Positions 34,562 to 42,504 of a stretch of 64,000 nt of DNA are shown in pieces. Under the pieces are notes generated by a model. That model was given only the letters and a program-made list of their open reading frames with translations. It did no database searches and had not been told where the DNA came from. Position numbers and translations under genes: made by a program. Source of the DNA: Clostridiales bacterium (GTDB lineage: Bacteria > Bacillota > Clostridia > Saccharofermentanales > Saccharofermentanaceae); assembly GCA_017515465.1 (NCBI GenBank), contig JAFWFV010000028.1, positions 1-64,000 of the forward strand. The letters are read 5' to 3'. Numbering within the stretch: position 1 is the first letter of the stretch; each line of letters begins with the position of its first letter.

Positions 34562-35950
34562 ATGGCAGACAGCATTAACGCAGAACACAGGAAGATCAAG
34601 GCAGATTACAAGTTCAGGAACTTTCTTTCAGTTGCCCAGAGGGTAACTGCTCTGTTGGTACTTCCTCTCTTGCTCGGCATCGGTATCGGTGCCGTTGTCT
34701 GTGTCTGCCTGTATAACGAGGCAGTAGATGAGCTGGATTCCAGGGTATTCCACGAGGTAACAGTCGGATATGCCCACCACATCGATCTGTCCACCTTCTT
34801 TTCCGAGGTGCCCGAAGGTGCCCAGTTCGTAACGGACATCAATTCCATCGACACAGCCTGCGTCGGTTCCTATCCCGTAGAGCTCAAGGTAGGGGACAGG
34901 GTTTATGATTCAGTATTAAATATAGTAGATACTACTCCTCCTACGGCTAATCCCGTTCCCCAGGAGGTATATGTGGGCCAGATTCCCGATCCCGCAGCAT
35001 GCGTTCAGGACGTATTTGACCTGTCCGGCTGCAGCATCGAGTTCAATGATCCTTCATTCAAGTTCGAATTCGGCGGCCACTATGCCTTTGGCGTCAAGCT
35101 CACCGACAGCTATGGCAATTCCAGCGTCGTTGACGTTCCCGTATATATCAAGGACGACCATACGCCTCCCGTCATCGAGGGCGCACATGACTTTAACCTT
35201 ATAATCGGCGATGCCCTGACATACAGGGAGGGAATAACGGTTACTGACGATTTCGATCCCAACCCCGTGCTGGAGATCGATACATCAGCTGTTGATCCCC
35301 ATACCATCGGCGTATATCCTCTGACATATACGGCACGTGATGAGTGCGGCAACTCCGTATCAGAGACGGTAAACGTTACGATAGTATCCATGTGGACTGC
35401 AGGTATCGGCGGCGCCGACGACCAGGCAACCATAGACAGGGCATACGGCATGGCAGACGGCATCCTGGCCAAGATTACCGATTCCAACATGAACAACGTC
35501 CAGAAGGCGATGCTCATATTCTACTGGGTACGTCATCACATCTCGCCCTCCAGAGGCACTTCGGACTATTCATCCTGGGCCAATGCCGCCATCAAGGCAT
35601 TCAACACCAGGAGAGCATCCTGCTACGGTGCATGGGCTTGCTGCAAAGCGCTCCTCGACCGTGCAGGCATCCAGAACATCTGCGTAACCAGATACCCCAA
35701 GGAGGCATATAACGGCAGGACCCACTACTGGTGCCTGTGCTACCTCAACGGCGGCTGGTATCACTGCGATGCATATCCCTGGCAGGGACAGAACTCCTTC
35801 CTGTTCATGATGACCGACAAAGAGGTCAAGACAGCAGGCGGCGGACACATGTTCAACGAGTCCATCTATCCCGACAGAGCGACGGAATCAGTCCAGCGCT
35901 ACGTCAACCCGGGCAACTGCACCGTCAGCAGAAACTTCCCTTATCATTGA
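34562..35950 (+). CDS. Membrane-anchored transglutaminase-like protein, paralogue 4
   Basis: The start at 34562 (MADSINAEHRK) lines up with paralogues 2 and 3; an ATG 12 bp upstream is possible, and neither has ideal spacing to a ribosome binding site. The 462-residue protein has a membrane helix (~28-52), two Ig-like domains and a transglutaminase core with C354 (ASCYGAW), H388 (HYWCLC) and D403 (YHCDAY). It ends right after the core, lacking the Pro/Thr tail. It is last of the locus; an imperfect hairpin with AAATCG/CGATTTTTT arms (about 35962-36010) may terminate it. Confidence 0.82.
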   Translation: MADSINAEHRKIKADYKFRNFLSVAQRVTALLVLPLLLGIGIGAVVCVCLYNEAVDELDSRVFHEVTVGYAHHIDLSTFFSEVPEGAQFVTDINSIDTACVGSYPVELKVGDRVYDSVLNIVDTTPPTANPVPQEVYVGQIPDPAACVQDVFDLSGCSIEFNDPSFKFEFGGHYAFGVKLTDSYGNSSVVDVPVYIKDDHTPPVIEGAHDFNLIIGDALTYREGITVTDDFDPNPVLEIDTSAVDPHTIGVYPLTYTARDECGNSVSETVNVTIVSMWTAGIGGADDQATIDRAYGMADGILAKITDSNMNNVQKAMLIFYWVRHHISPSRGTSDYSSWANAAIKAFNTRRASCYGAWACCKALLDRAGIQNICVTRYPKEAYNGRTHYWCLCYLNGGWYHCDAYPWQGQNSFLFMMTDKEVKTAGGGHMFNESIYPDRATESVQRYVNPGNCTVSRNFPYH

Positions 35951-36020
35951 TGAAAACCGGTGAAAATCGGCGAATTCAGGAGAATTCTGCAGAATATCCT
36001 CGATTTTTTAAGAAAAAGTA

Positions 36021-36049
36021 TTGACATCCCTTGGCACACCTAGTATTAT
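36021..36049 (+). promoter_or_regulatory. Sigma-A promoter of rplM-rpsI
   Basis: TTGACA (36021-36026), 17 bp, TATTAT (36044-36049). Transcription should start near 36056. Confidence 0.85.
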
Positions 36050-36055
36050 TATCGG

Positions 36056-36092
36056 GCGCGTCACAGGATGCGTGACTAAATTTGCAAGTATT
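36056..36092 (+). promoter_or_regulatory. Possible L13 leader hairpin
   Basis: The short leader before rplM has GTCAC (36060-36064) pairing with GTGAC (36072-36076) over AGGATGC. Firmicutes rplM mRNAs often carry an autoregulatory L13 leader. This hairpin is in the right place but small, so the assignment is tentative. Confidence 0.35.
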
Positions 36093-36109
36093 TAAGGAGA
36101 TCAAGGCAT

Positions 36110-36538
36110 ATGAAGACATACGTTGCTACAGCTGCTACGATTGAGAGAAAATGGCTTGTGATCGATGCAGAAGGTAAGACACTGGGTCGTCTTGCAACAG
36201 AAGTAGCAAGACTTCTCCGCGGCAAGCATAAGCCCACTTACACTCCTTTCATCGATACAGGTGATTATGTAGTAGTTATTAATGCTTCCAAGATGGTACT
36301 GACAGGTAACAAGCTCGACCAGAAGTTCTACCGTTATCACACAGGTTATCCGGGAGGACTTAAGGAGACATCTTACAAGAACCTTATGGCCAAGAACCCT
36401 GAGAAGGCACTCGAGCTCGCAGTTAAGGGCATGCTCCCCAAGAACTCCCTCGGCCGTCAGATGTTCAGGAAGCTTCATGTATACGCAGGTGCTGAGCACG
36501 ATCAGGCAGCTCAGAAGCCTGAGGTCTATGAATTTTAA
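36110..36538 (+). CDS. rplM: 50S ribosomal protein L13
   Basis: This 142-residue L13 has the usual [13 protein letters not shown] start region, RGKHKP and the end [14 protein letters not shown]. It binds 23S rRNA early in 50S assembly. AAGGAG lies before the ATG. It forms the universal pair with rpsI, 16 bp downstream. Codon use is strongly biased to a few triplets, as expected. Confidence 0.98.
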   Translation: MKTYVATAATIERKWLVIDAEGKTLGRLATEVARLLRGKHKPTYTPFIDTGDYVVVINASKMVLTGNKLDQKFYRYHTGYPGGLKETSYKNLMAKNPEKALELAVKGMLPKNSLGRQMFRKLHVYAGAEHDQAAQKPEVYEF

Positions 36539-36554
36539 TTGGAGGACAAGATAA

Positions 36555-36962
36555 ATGGCTAAGAAATCCACTAAGGTTTACTACTATGGAACAGGCCGTC
36601 GTAAGGATGCAGTAGCACGCGTACGTCTTGTTCCCGGTTCAGGTAAGATCACTATCAACGACAAGGACATCGACGATTACTTCGGTCTCGAGACTCTGAA
36701 GCTCATCGTCCGTCAGCCCCTGGAAGCAACAGAGACTGCAGCTAAGTTCGACGTTATCGCAACAGCTCAGGGCGGCGGTGTTTCCGGCCAGGCAGGCGCT
36801 ATCCGTCACGGTATCGCCAGAGCACTCGTTGTAGCTGACGAAGAAGCTTACAAGGCAACACTTAAGACAGCTGGCTTCCTCACCAGAGACGCCCGTATGA
36901 AGGAGCGTAAGAAGCCCGGTCTCAAGAAGGCTCGTAAGGCATCACAGTTCAGTAAGCGTTGA
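36555..36962 (+). CDS. rpsI: 30S ribosomal protein S9
   Basis: This 135-residue S9 begins with [19 protein letters not shown] and ends in the conserved [12 protein letters not shown] tail, whose final Lys-Arg contacts P-site tRNA. GGAGG lies 9 nt before the ATG. It is co-transcribed with rplM and followed by a strong terminator. Confidence 0.98.
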   Translation: MAKKSTKVYYYGTGRRKDAVARVRLVPGSGKITINDKDIDDYFGLETLKLIVRQPLEATETAAKFDVIATAQGGGVSGQAGAIRHGIARALVVADEEAYKATLKTAGFLTRDARMKERKKPGLKKARKASQFSKR

Positions 36963-36987
36963 TCGTTATCGATATTGCTTATTACCG

Positions 36988-37016
36988 CACCCGCGCACAG
37001 CGCGGGTGTTTTTTTT
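36988..37016 (+). terminator. Rho-independent terminator of rplM-rpsI
   Basis: CACCCGCGC (36988-36996) pairs with GCGCGGGTG (37000-37008) over ACA, followed by eight T. Confidence 0.95.
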
Positions 37017-37045
37017 GCTCCTGGCAGTGCAGAAAACGCCGAAAC

Positions 37046-37194
37046 GGTAGAGAAATAGTCAATATAGATATTTACTCTACCCAATACTCTACCTGGGTAG
37101 AGATTTGCTCAATATAGATATTTACTCTACCCAATACTCTACCTAGGTAGAGATTTGCTCAATGTAGAAATTTACACTACCTAATATTCTACCG
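37046..37194 (+). repeat. Three 50-bp tandem repeats (GGTAGAG...CTCTACC)
   Basis: Units start at 37046, 37096 and 37146. Each opens with GGTAGAG and ends with CTCTACC or a variant, so each can fold on itself, and each carries a central TCAAT(A/G)TAGA core. There are no unique spacers, so this is not CRISPR. An inverted set of the same units lies at 60760-60928. Confidence 0.9.
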
Positions 37195-37197
37195 TTT

Positions 37198-37311
37198 GCC
37201 GCCGGTAAGCGGGTTTGCCGCCAGTCAGCGGGTTTACTGCCAGTAAGCGGGTTTGCCGCCAGTCAGCGGGTTTGCCGCCAATCAGCAGATCAGCCGCCAA
37301 TCAGCCTATAT
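37198..37311 (+). repeat. Six 19-bp tandem repeats overlapping the nuclease stop codon
   Basis: Units begin at 37198, 37217, 37236, 37255, 37274 and 37293, consensus GCCGCCAGTCAGCGGGTTT. The last runs over the stop codon of the nuclease-like gene. The inverted copy at 60.7 kb has only two units, so the copy number varies. Confidence 0.9.
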
Positions 37312-37375
37312 CTTAATATCAGATCTGATCTTCTCTATATGATTCTCAGCCAGCAGGCAGATTATATAAGCTATA
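37270..37375 (+). repeat. Left arm of a long inverted repeat (partner 60654-60759)
   Basis: These 106 bp match the reverse complement of 60654-60759 with only a two-base difference. Allowing for fewer 19-bp units, similarity continues through the 50-bp array to about 37017. The arm includes the last ~70 bp of the nuclease-like gene. Confidence 0.9.
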
Positions 37376-38073
37376 TGGACCCTGATGGCATCAGGACCCG
37401 GAGCATAGTTCCTGTCGCCTGATACGATGAACATATCCCTGTTGAGATAGATCCCGCATAGTTGGGCATTCAGCAGTTTGCGGCCGTTATCTTCCAGGTA
37501 GTCCCGTTCTGAGCATCTGCCGTAGAACTCAATGAATATGCAGCGGTTGAACTCTCTGAACACGACGACGAAATCAACGGTGAACTGTTTGCCGTGAAAC
37601 GTTACCTTGACATCGTATTTGAATTCCAGCCCGAATTCATCCAGTATCAGGGCGAACTGCCTCTCTGCCCGTGACCTGTAGTTGCGGCCTTTATAGTAGT
37701 ACTGCGATGTCTTTTCATATGAACAGGAACTGTCTTCCAGCATGTCATAATAAGAGGAATCAAAACAGTTGTCACGGTTGATGACGCGCAACGGGTACTT
37801 ACAGCGTGTATGGCGCTTATGTTTAAGGAGCTGATTTGTCTTTGTCAGAGCATCTTCTATCGATACACGCTGAGTGTAGATCTTATAGTATGAACCCCAT
37901 TTCCTGCTGCTCTTGGATGCCTCGGTATAATGGGAGGAATCACCGTCATATAGTCTGAGGATCTGGCGTTTACCCCTCCTGCCGGGTTTCACCACAGGCA
38001 TCTTATCAAGCAGTGTTGTCAGATACTCCTTCCTCAGGAGCAGGTATTCTTCGGGTATCATCAGATCTTCCAT
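37306..38073 (-). CDS. PD-(D/E)XK nuclease-like protein associated with tandem repeats
   Basis: The ATG at 38073 has GGAGG 6 nt upstream; the longer frame from 38109 does not. The 255-residue protein has a C-terminal half resembling the restriction-endonuclease fold: YRSRAERQFALILDEFG (helix with Glu), then FTVDFVVVF (Asp) and CIFIEFYGR, where E-x-Y stands in place of E-x-K. The N-terminal half is basic and Tyr-rich and may bind nucleic acid. Its 3' end and the repeats beyond it are duplicated, inverted, at 60.65 kb. The family is not recognised by name; activity is uncertain. Confidence 0.62.
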   Translation of the reverse strand: MEDLMIPEEYLLLRKEYLTTLLDKMPVVKPGRRGKRQILRLYDGDSSHYTEASKSSRKWGSYYKIYTQRVSIEDALTKTNQLLKHKRHTRCKYPLRVINRDNCFDSSYYDMLEDSSCSYEKTSQYYYKGRNYRSRAERQFALILDEFGLEFKYDVKVTFHGKQFTVDFVVVFREFNRCIFIEFYGRCSERDYLEDNGRKLLNAQLCGIYLNRDMFIVSGDRNYAPGPDAIRVHIAYIICLLAENHIEKIRSDIKI

Positions 38074-38161
38074 AATGAACCTCCTAACAGAGCGGTATAT
38101 CTTCACCATAACACCGAACAGGCAGGAAAAAGGTCCGAAATGGTCCGAATTGATAACAATT

Positions 38162-38206
38162 TGTCGATAAATAACTGTCGATAAATTCGCCGCTACGCAT
38201 TATAAT
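38162..38206 (+). promoter_or_regulatory. Promoter region of metG with 11-bp direct repeats
   Basis: Two copies of TGTCGATAAAT (38162-38172 and 38176-38186) lie 14 bp apart, upstream of a TATAAT at 38201-38206. The repeats occupy the -35 area and may be a regulator site. The leader is too short for a T-box. Confidence 0.5.
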
Positions 38207-38241
38207 TATTTAGTTACATTATTTAAACATGGAGGCAAATC

Positions 38242-40173
38242 ATGTCTGACAAGAAACCTTTTTACATCACGACCCCGATCTATTATCCGTCGGGCAACCC
38301 GCACATCGGTCATTGCTATACTACGCTCGCATGCGACTGCGTTGCAAGGATGAAGCGAATGCAGGGCTATGATGTAATGTTTCTTACGGGAACTGATGAG
38401 CATGGTCAGAAGATAGAGAAGAAGGCTCAGGAAGTGGGCGTAACTCCCAAGGAGTACGTTGATGAGATCGTAGCTAATTTCAAAAAGCTCTGGGCAAGAC
38501 TCGGCATTACATACGACAGATATATCAGAACAACTGACGATTACCACGTTGAGTCAGTTCAGAAGATCTTCAAGGAGCTCTACGACAGAGGCTACATCTA
38601 CAAGAGCGAATATAAGGGCAAGTACTGCACGCCCTGCGAATCCTTCTGGACAGAGAGCCAGCTGGTGGACGGCAAGTGCCCCGACTGCGGAAGAGACGTT
38701 ACAGATGCAAGTGAGGAAGCTTACTTCTTCAAGCTTTCACAGTTCGGTCCCAAGCTCAAGGAACTCCTTCTTGATGAGGAGAGGAATTTCCTCGAGCCCA
38801 AGACACGCGTTAACGAGATGATCAACAACTTTATTGAGCCGGGCCTTCAGGATCTGTGTGTATCAAGAACAAGTTTCACATGGGGTATTCCCGTATCATT
38901 CGACGAGAAGCATGTTGTCTACGTTTGGGTCGACGCGCTGTCGAACTATATCACTGCACTTGGTTACATGAACAGTGCATATGATGATTTTGATAAGTAC
39001 TGGCCTGCTGACGTTCACGTCATGGCCAAGGAGATCGTCAGGTTCCACTCACTTATTTGGCCTGCACTCCTGATGGCGCTGGATATACCCCTCCCCAAGA
39101 AGATCTACGGCCACGGCTGGATCACCTTTGGCGGCGGCAAGATGAGCAAGTCCTCCGGCAACGTCATCGATCCCTTCATCCTGGCTGACAGATACGGCGT
39201 TGATGCCCTCAGGTATCACCTCCTCAGGGAGATGCCTTTCGGATCCGACTGCCCTTATAACAACGAGATGATGTTCAACAGGATCAACTCCGACCTGGCA
39301 AACGATCTGGGCAACCTGGTATCCAGGACCGTGGCTATGGTACTGAAGTACTTTGACGGCACACTGCCTGCAGACAAGGAGTTTAACGATACTGACAATG
39401 ATCTCCTCGCCCAGCTGGACGAGCTTCCCGCATTTGTTGAGGAGAACTACGAGAGCTTCCATATCGCAGATGCCCTGGAGAGGATCTTCAGGGTCATCGC
39501 CAGAGCCAACAAGTATATAGACGAGAACGAGCCCTGGGTACTGGCCAAGGACGAGGCCAGAAAGCCGAGACTTGCTGCAGTCCTCTACAACCTTCTCGAC
39601 GCAGTCAGGAGATGCACTATCCTCCTGTCACCTGCAATGCCCAACACCGCACCTGCCATCTATGAGCAGATCGGCGCGACTGAGGACAATACAAAGTGGG
39701 ACGATGCAAAGACAAAGCATCTCCTGCCCGCTGACGTAACAGTAAAGAAGGGACCCGTTCTCTTCCCGAGGATCGACGTGGAAAAGGAGATCGCCGAACT
39801 CGACGCCCTGAGCAAGCCCGCCAGGGAGCTGCCTGACGAGCCCCTTAAGCCCAATACCAAGTTCGATAACTTTGCTTCACTCGACCTGAGAGCCGTAAAG
39901 GTGCTGAGCTGCGAGAGAGTACCCAAGTCCGACAAGCTCCTGAAGTTCATCGTTGACGACGGTTTCGGCGAGAGGCAGGTACTATCCGGCATCGCCAAGT
40001 ACTACAAGCCCGAGGACCTCATAGGCAAGACCCTTGCCATGATCGTCAACCTCGAGCCCCGCAAGATGATGGGCCTGGAGTCCAACGGCATGATCATGTC
40101 CGTCAGGGACGGCGACAAGTTCAGGGTCGTTGAATTTCCTGATGACATCAAGCCCGGTGCGGATATCTCCTGA
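38242..40173 (+). CDS. metG: Methionyl-tRNA synthetase
   Basis: This 643-residue class I synthetase has the HIGH box (GNPHIGH) near residue 20, a zinc knuckle with CTPC and CPDC (~residues 130-155), and the KMSKS loop (GGGKMSKSSGN, ~297). An anticodon-binding helical domain and a C-terminal tRNA-binding EMAP/Trbp111-like domain (~535-643, with LRAVKVLSCERVP and SNGMIMS) follow. It charges initiator and elongator tRNA-Met. GGAGG precedes the ATG. It is first of a probable operon with tatD, the 153-residue membrane protein and yhaM. Confidence 0.97.
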   Translation: MSDKKPFYITTPIYYPSGNPHIGHCYTTLACDCVARMKRMQGYDVMFLTGTDEHGQKIEKKAQEVGVTPKEYVDEIVANFKKLWARLGITYDRYIRTTDDYHVESVQKIFKELYDRGYIYKSEYKGKYCTPCESFWTESQLVDGKCPDCGRDVTDASEEAYFFKLSQFGPKLKELLLDEERNFLEPKTRVNEMINNFIEPGLQDLCVSRTSFTWGIPVSFDEKHVVYVWVDALSNYITALGYMNSAYDDFDKYWPADVHVMAKEIVRFHSLIWPALLMALDIPLPKKIYGHGWITFGGGKMSKSSGNVIDPFILADRYGVDALRYHLLREMPFGSDCPYNNEMMFNRINSDLANDLGNLVSRTVAMVLKYFDGTLPADKEFNDTDNDLLAQLDELPAFVEENYESFHIADALERIFRVIARANKYIDENEPWVLAKDEARKPRLAAVLYNLLDAVRRCTILLSPAMPNTAPAIYEQIGATEDNTKWDDAKTKHLLPADVTVKKGPVLFPRIDVEKEIAELDALSKPARELPDEPLKPNTKFDNFASLDLRAVKVLSCERVPKSDKLLKFIVDDGFGERQVLSGIAKYYKPEDLIGKTLAMIVNLEPRKMMGLESNGMIMSVRDGDKFRVVEFPDDIKPGADIS

Positions 40174-40175
40174 TC

Positions 40176-41030
40176 ATGCGTGAAGCAAAGCATTTCAGGG
40201 GAGTAACAGGCTTTTTCGATACCCATGCCCACCTCTACGACAGCAGGTTCTCTGAGGAGGGCAGGACTCCTGACGATGTTTTGAAGGCCGCATCGGAGGC
40301 AGTCATAACCAGGATACTGATCCCGGCAGATAACATGGAGACATCCCGTCTTGCCGTAAGCTACAGAAATGAGAATAGCGGCAGACACGGCGTAACGCTC
40401 TATTCATCCGTGGGGATCCACCCTCATGAGGCCAAGAGCTGGTCGGATGAGGCAGAGCAGGAACTGATCACACTGCTGGATAAAAATAACAGAGCAGAAA
40501 ACGGCATCAGGGCCATTGGCGAGATCGGTCTGGATTACTATTATGACCTGTCTCCCAGGGACGTTCAGCGCGAGGTCTTTAAAAAGCAGCTGGTGATCGC
40601 AAAGGAACTGGATATACCCTTCATCCTCCACGAGAGGGATGCCACCGGTGACTGCCTGGAGATCCTGAAGTCCTTTTACAGGGAGGGCGGGCTGAGGCCT
40701 AACCCCGGAGTGTGCCACTGCTGCTCCATGTCGCCCGAGGCGGCATCCGAGATGGTAAAGATGGGATTCTTCATAGGCTTTGACGGCCCGGTAACCTTTA
40801 AGAACAATAAGAAGGGACCGGAGGTCGCAAAAGCAGTCCCAAAAGACAGGATAGTGATCGAGACCGATTCACCATACCTTACGCCCGAGCCCAACAGGGG
40901 AATGAGGAACGAGCCGGAATTCGTGCCTTTCGTGGCAGCAAGGCTCGCAGAGATCCTGGACATGACGACTGAGGAGATGTGCCATATCACGGCAGAAAAC
41001 GGCCTGAGGCTGTACGAGATAGAAGACTGA
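40176..41030 (+). CDS. tatD: TatD-family metal-dependent deoxyribonuclease
   Basis: This 284-residue TIM-barrel hydrolase has metal ligands in FFDTHAHLYD, a Glu in GEIGLDYYY, HERDATGD, CHCCS and the terminal Asp in ETDSPYLTPEP. TatD proteins are 3'-5' DNases or RNases and D-aminoacyl-tRNA deacylase-like enzymes. The gene starts 2 nt after metG stops, the common metG-tatD pairing in Firmicutes. No clear ribosome binding site is seen, so translation is probably coupled. Confidence 0.93.
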   Translation: MREAKHFRGVTGFFDTHAHLYDSRFSEEGRTPDDVLKAASEAVITRILIPADNMETSRLAVSYRNENSGRHGVTLYSSVGIHPHEAKSWSDEAEQELITLLDKNNRAENGIRAIGEIGLDYYYDLSPRDVQREVFKKQLVIAKELDIPFILHERDATGDCLEILKSFYREGGLRPNPGVCHCCSMSPEAASEMVKMGFFIGFDGPVTFKNNKKGPEVAKAVPKDRIVIETDSPYLTPEPNRGMRNEPEFVPFVAARLAEILDMTTEEMCHITAENGLRLYEIED

Positions 41031-41045
41031 TTACGAGGTGAGACC

Positions 41046-41507
41046 ATGAGTAAGAGAGACATAGTCCTGATCATAATAACCGTTCTCCTGGTGGGAGTCA
41101 TGGTAGGCGGCTTCATATACGACAGGACACCCGCACTGCTGGACAGGACCAACCCCTATGAGTTCTCCGCAGATGAGAACCTGAAGATCGTTGCATCGGA
41201 AAAGAAGGGCATCGTCTTTAACCGCGTTTATTACGAGGTAAAGCTGCAGATCCTGGACGGATACTGGGAGGGCTATTACATAAACTTCGCCGAGGCCATA
41301 GGCAACGACGGTGCTTTCATGGACAAGGCCGAGTATGAGAGATACAGGGATTCCGCCCTGGCAAATGCGGTCTTAAAGCCCGTCCCTTCAGACGATGCCA
41401 TCATCTGGATGATCGGCGTCGAGGACGACAAGGCTGGTATCATCTATATCATAGACCAGGAAGCAGACGGCAACAGCTATCTATACGTTTATTACGCCAA
41501 GAAATAA
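41046..41507 (+). CDS. Membrane-anchored hypothetical protein, 153 residues
   Basis: One membrane helix (~6-26) is followed by an external alpha/beta domain of about 120 residues with no motif I recognise. The segments NRVYYEVKLQILDGYWEGYY and IIWMIGVEDDKAGIIYIID suggest a beta sheet. GAGGTG precedes the ATG. It lies between tatD and yhaM in the same direction with short gaps, so it is probably co-transcribed. Its function is unknown. Confidence 0.7.
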   Translation: MSKRDIVLIIITVLLVGVMVGGFIYDRTPALLDRTNPYEFSADENLKIVASEKKGIVFNRVYYEVKLQILDGYWEGYYINFAEAIGNDGAFMDKAEYERYRDSALANAVLKPVPSDDAIIWMIGVEDDKAGIIYIIDQEADGNSYLYVYYAKK

Positions 41508-41518
41508 GAGGACGCAAA

Positions 41519-42499
41519 ATGGCTATCAAGGATCAATACAAGAAGATATCAAAGATGAACATCGGTGAGACTGTAGAGGGCAGGCCCGTCCTGATCCTCT
41601 CCATGGAGGAAAAGCCCCAGGTCAACGGCAACACCTACATCCAGTTCATCGTATCGGACGGCTACGGCAAGCACGACATCAAGGCCTTTAACACATCCAT
41701 ATCATCCCTGCAGAACGTTGCCAGGGGGGATGTTGCCGACATGACTATCACCGTTCAGGACTTTAAGGGCAACAAGAGCCTTAAGGCCGATAACATCATG
41801 CCCACCAGGACGGCTGCGACCCCTGCGGACTTCCTGCCCATGGCACCCATAGATGCAGCGGCCGTCTTTGACCAGATCACGGGATTCCTCCAGCAGGTAT
41901 CAGACGCCGATACGCGTGACTTCACATCCATCGCCGACCTGTCCAGGAGCCTGTTGATGGAAAACAGGGAGGCATTCATCCACTCCAGCGCTGCAAAGGC
42001 AATGCACCACGACGTAATAGGCGGCCTCGTCTATCACACGGTGAGGATGCTCAATACTGCTGCGGCTCTGTGTAATGTCTATAAGACGCTGGACAAGCCC
42101 CTGCTGCTGGCAGCAGTTGCCATCCACGACCTGGCCAAGATCCGCGAGATGGAGACATCAGACGACGGTGACGTCACATATACCATAGAGGGACACCTGA
42201 TGGGGCACCTCTACATGGGCGCAGAGATGGTAAACGACTATGCAAACAGGAATCCAGGCAAGTACGACCCTGAAAAGGTAATGCTCCTGAAGCACATGAT
42301 ACTGTCACATCACCTGAATCCCGAGTGGGGTGCGGTCAAAGGCCCGGCAACAGCAGAGGCACAGATGCTCCACTATGTGGACCAGATCGATGCCAAGATG
42401 TACGTCTACGAGAACAGGTTCGACGACCTGGAAGAGGGGACCATGACCGACAAAGTGCCTTTCGGGCTGGAGAATCACGTATATAAGCCTAAGAGATAA
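41519..42499 (+). CDS. yhaM: 3'-5' exoribonuclease YhaM family (OB fold plus HD domain)
   Basis: The 326-residue protein has an N-terminal OB fold (~10-95, with GKHDIKAFN) and an HD domain (~150-310) with HHDVIGGLVYHTVRM, AVAIHDLAKI and a later LSHHLNPEWGA. This is the YhaM/CBF1 arrangement: a manganese-dependent 3'-5' exonuclease acting on RNA and ssDNA. GAGG lies before the ATG. It is the last gene of the metG cluster, convergent with the HD-GYP gene 5 bp away. Confidence 0.9.
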   Translation: MAIKDQYKKISKMNIGETVEGRPVLILSMEEKPQVNGNTYIQFIVSDGYGKHDIKAFNTSISSLQNVARGDVADMTITVQDFKGNKSLKADNIMPTRTAATPADFLPMAPIDAAAVFDQITGFLQQVSDADTRDFTSIADLSRSLLMENREAFIHSSAAKAMHHDVIGGLVYHTVRMLNTAAALCNVYKTLDKPLLLAAVAIHDLAKIREMETSDDGDVTYTIEGHLMGHLYMGAEMVNDYANRNPGKYDPEKVMLLKHMILSHHLNPEWGAVKGPATAEAQMLHYVDQIDAKMYVYENRFDDLEEGTMTDKVPFGLENHVYKPKR

Positions 42500-42504
42500 G
42501 CGGA

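Noticed and set aside
37046..37311. CRISPR array
   Set aside because: The repeats are head to tail with no unique spacers, the units differ from each other, and no cas gene is near.
38207..38241. T-box riboswitch before metG
   Set aside because: The leader is about 30 nt, too short for a specifier stem and antiterminator, and no T-box sequence is present.
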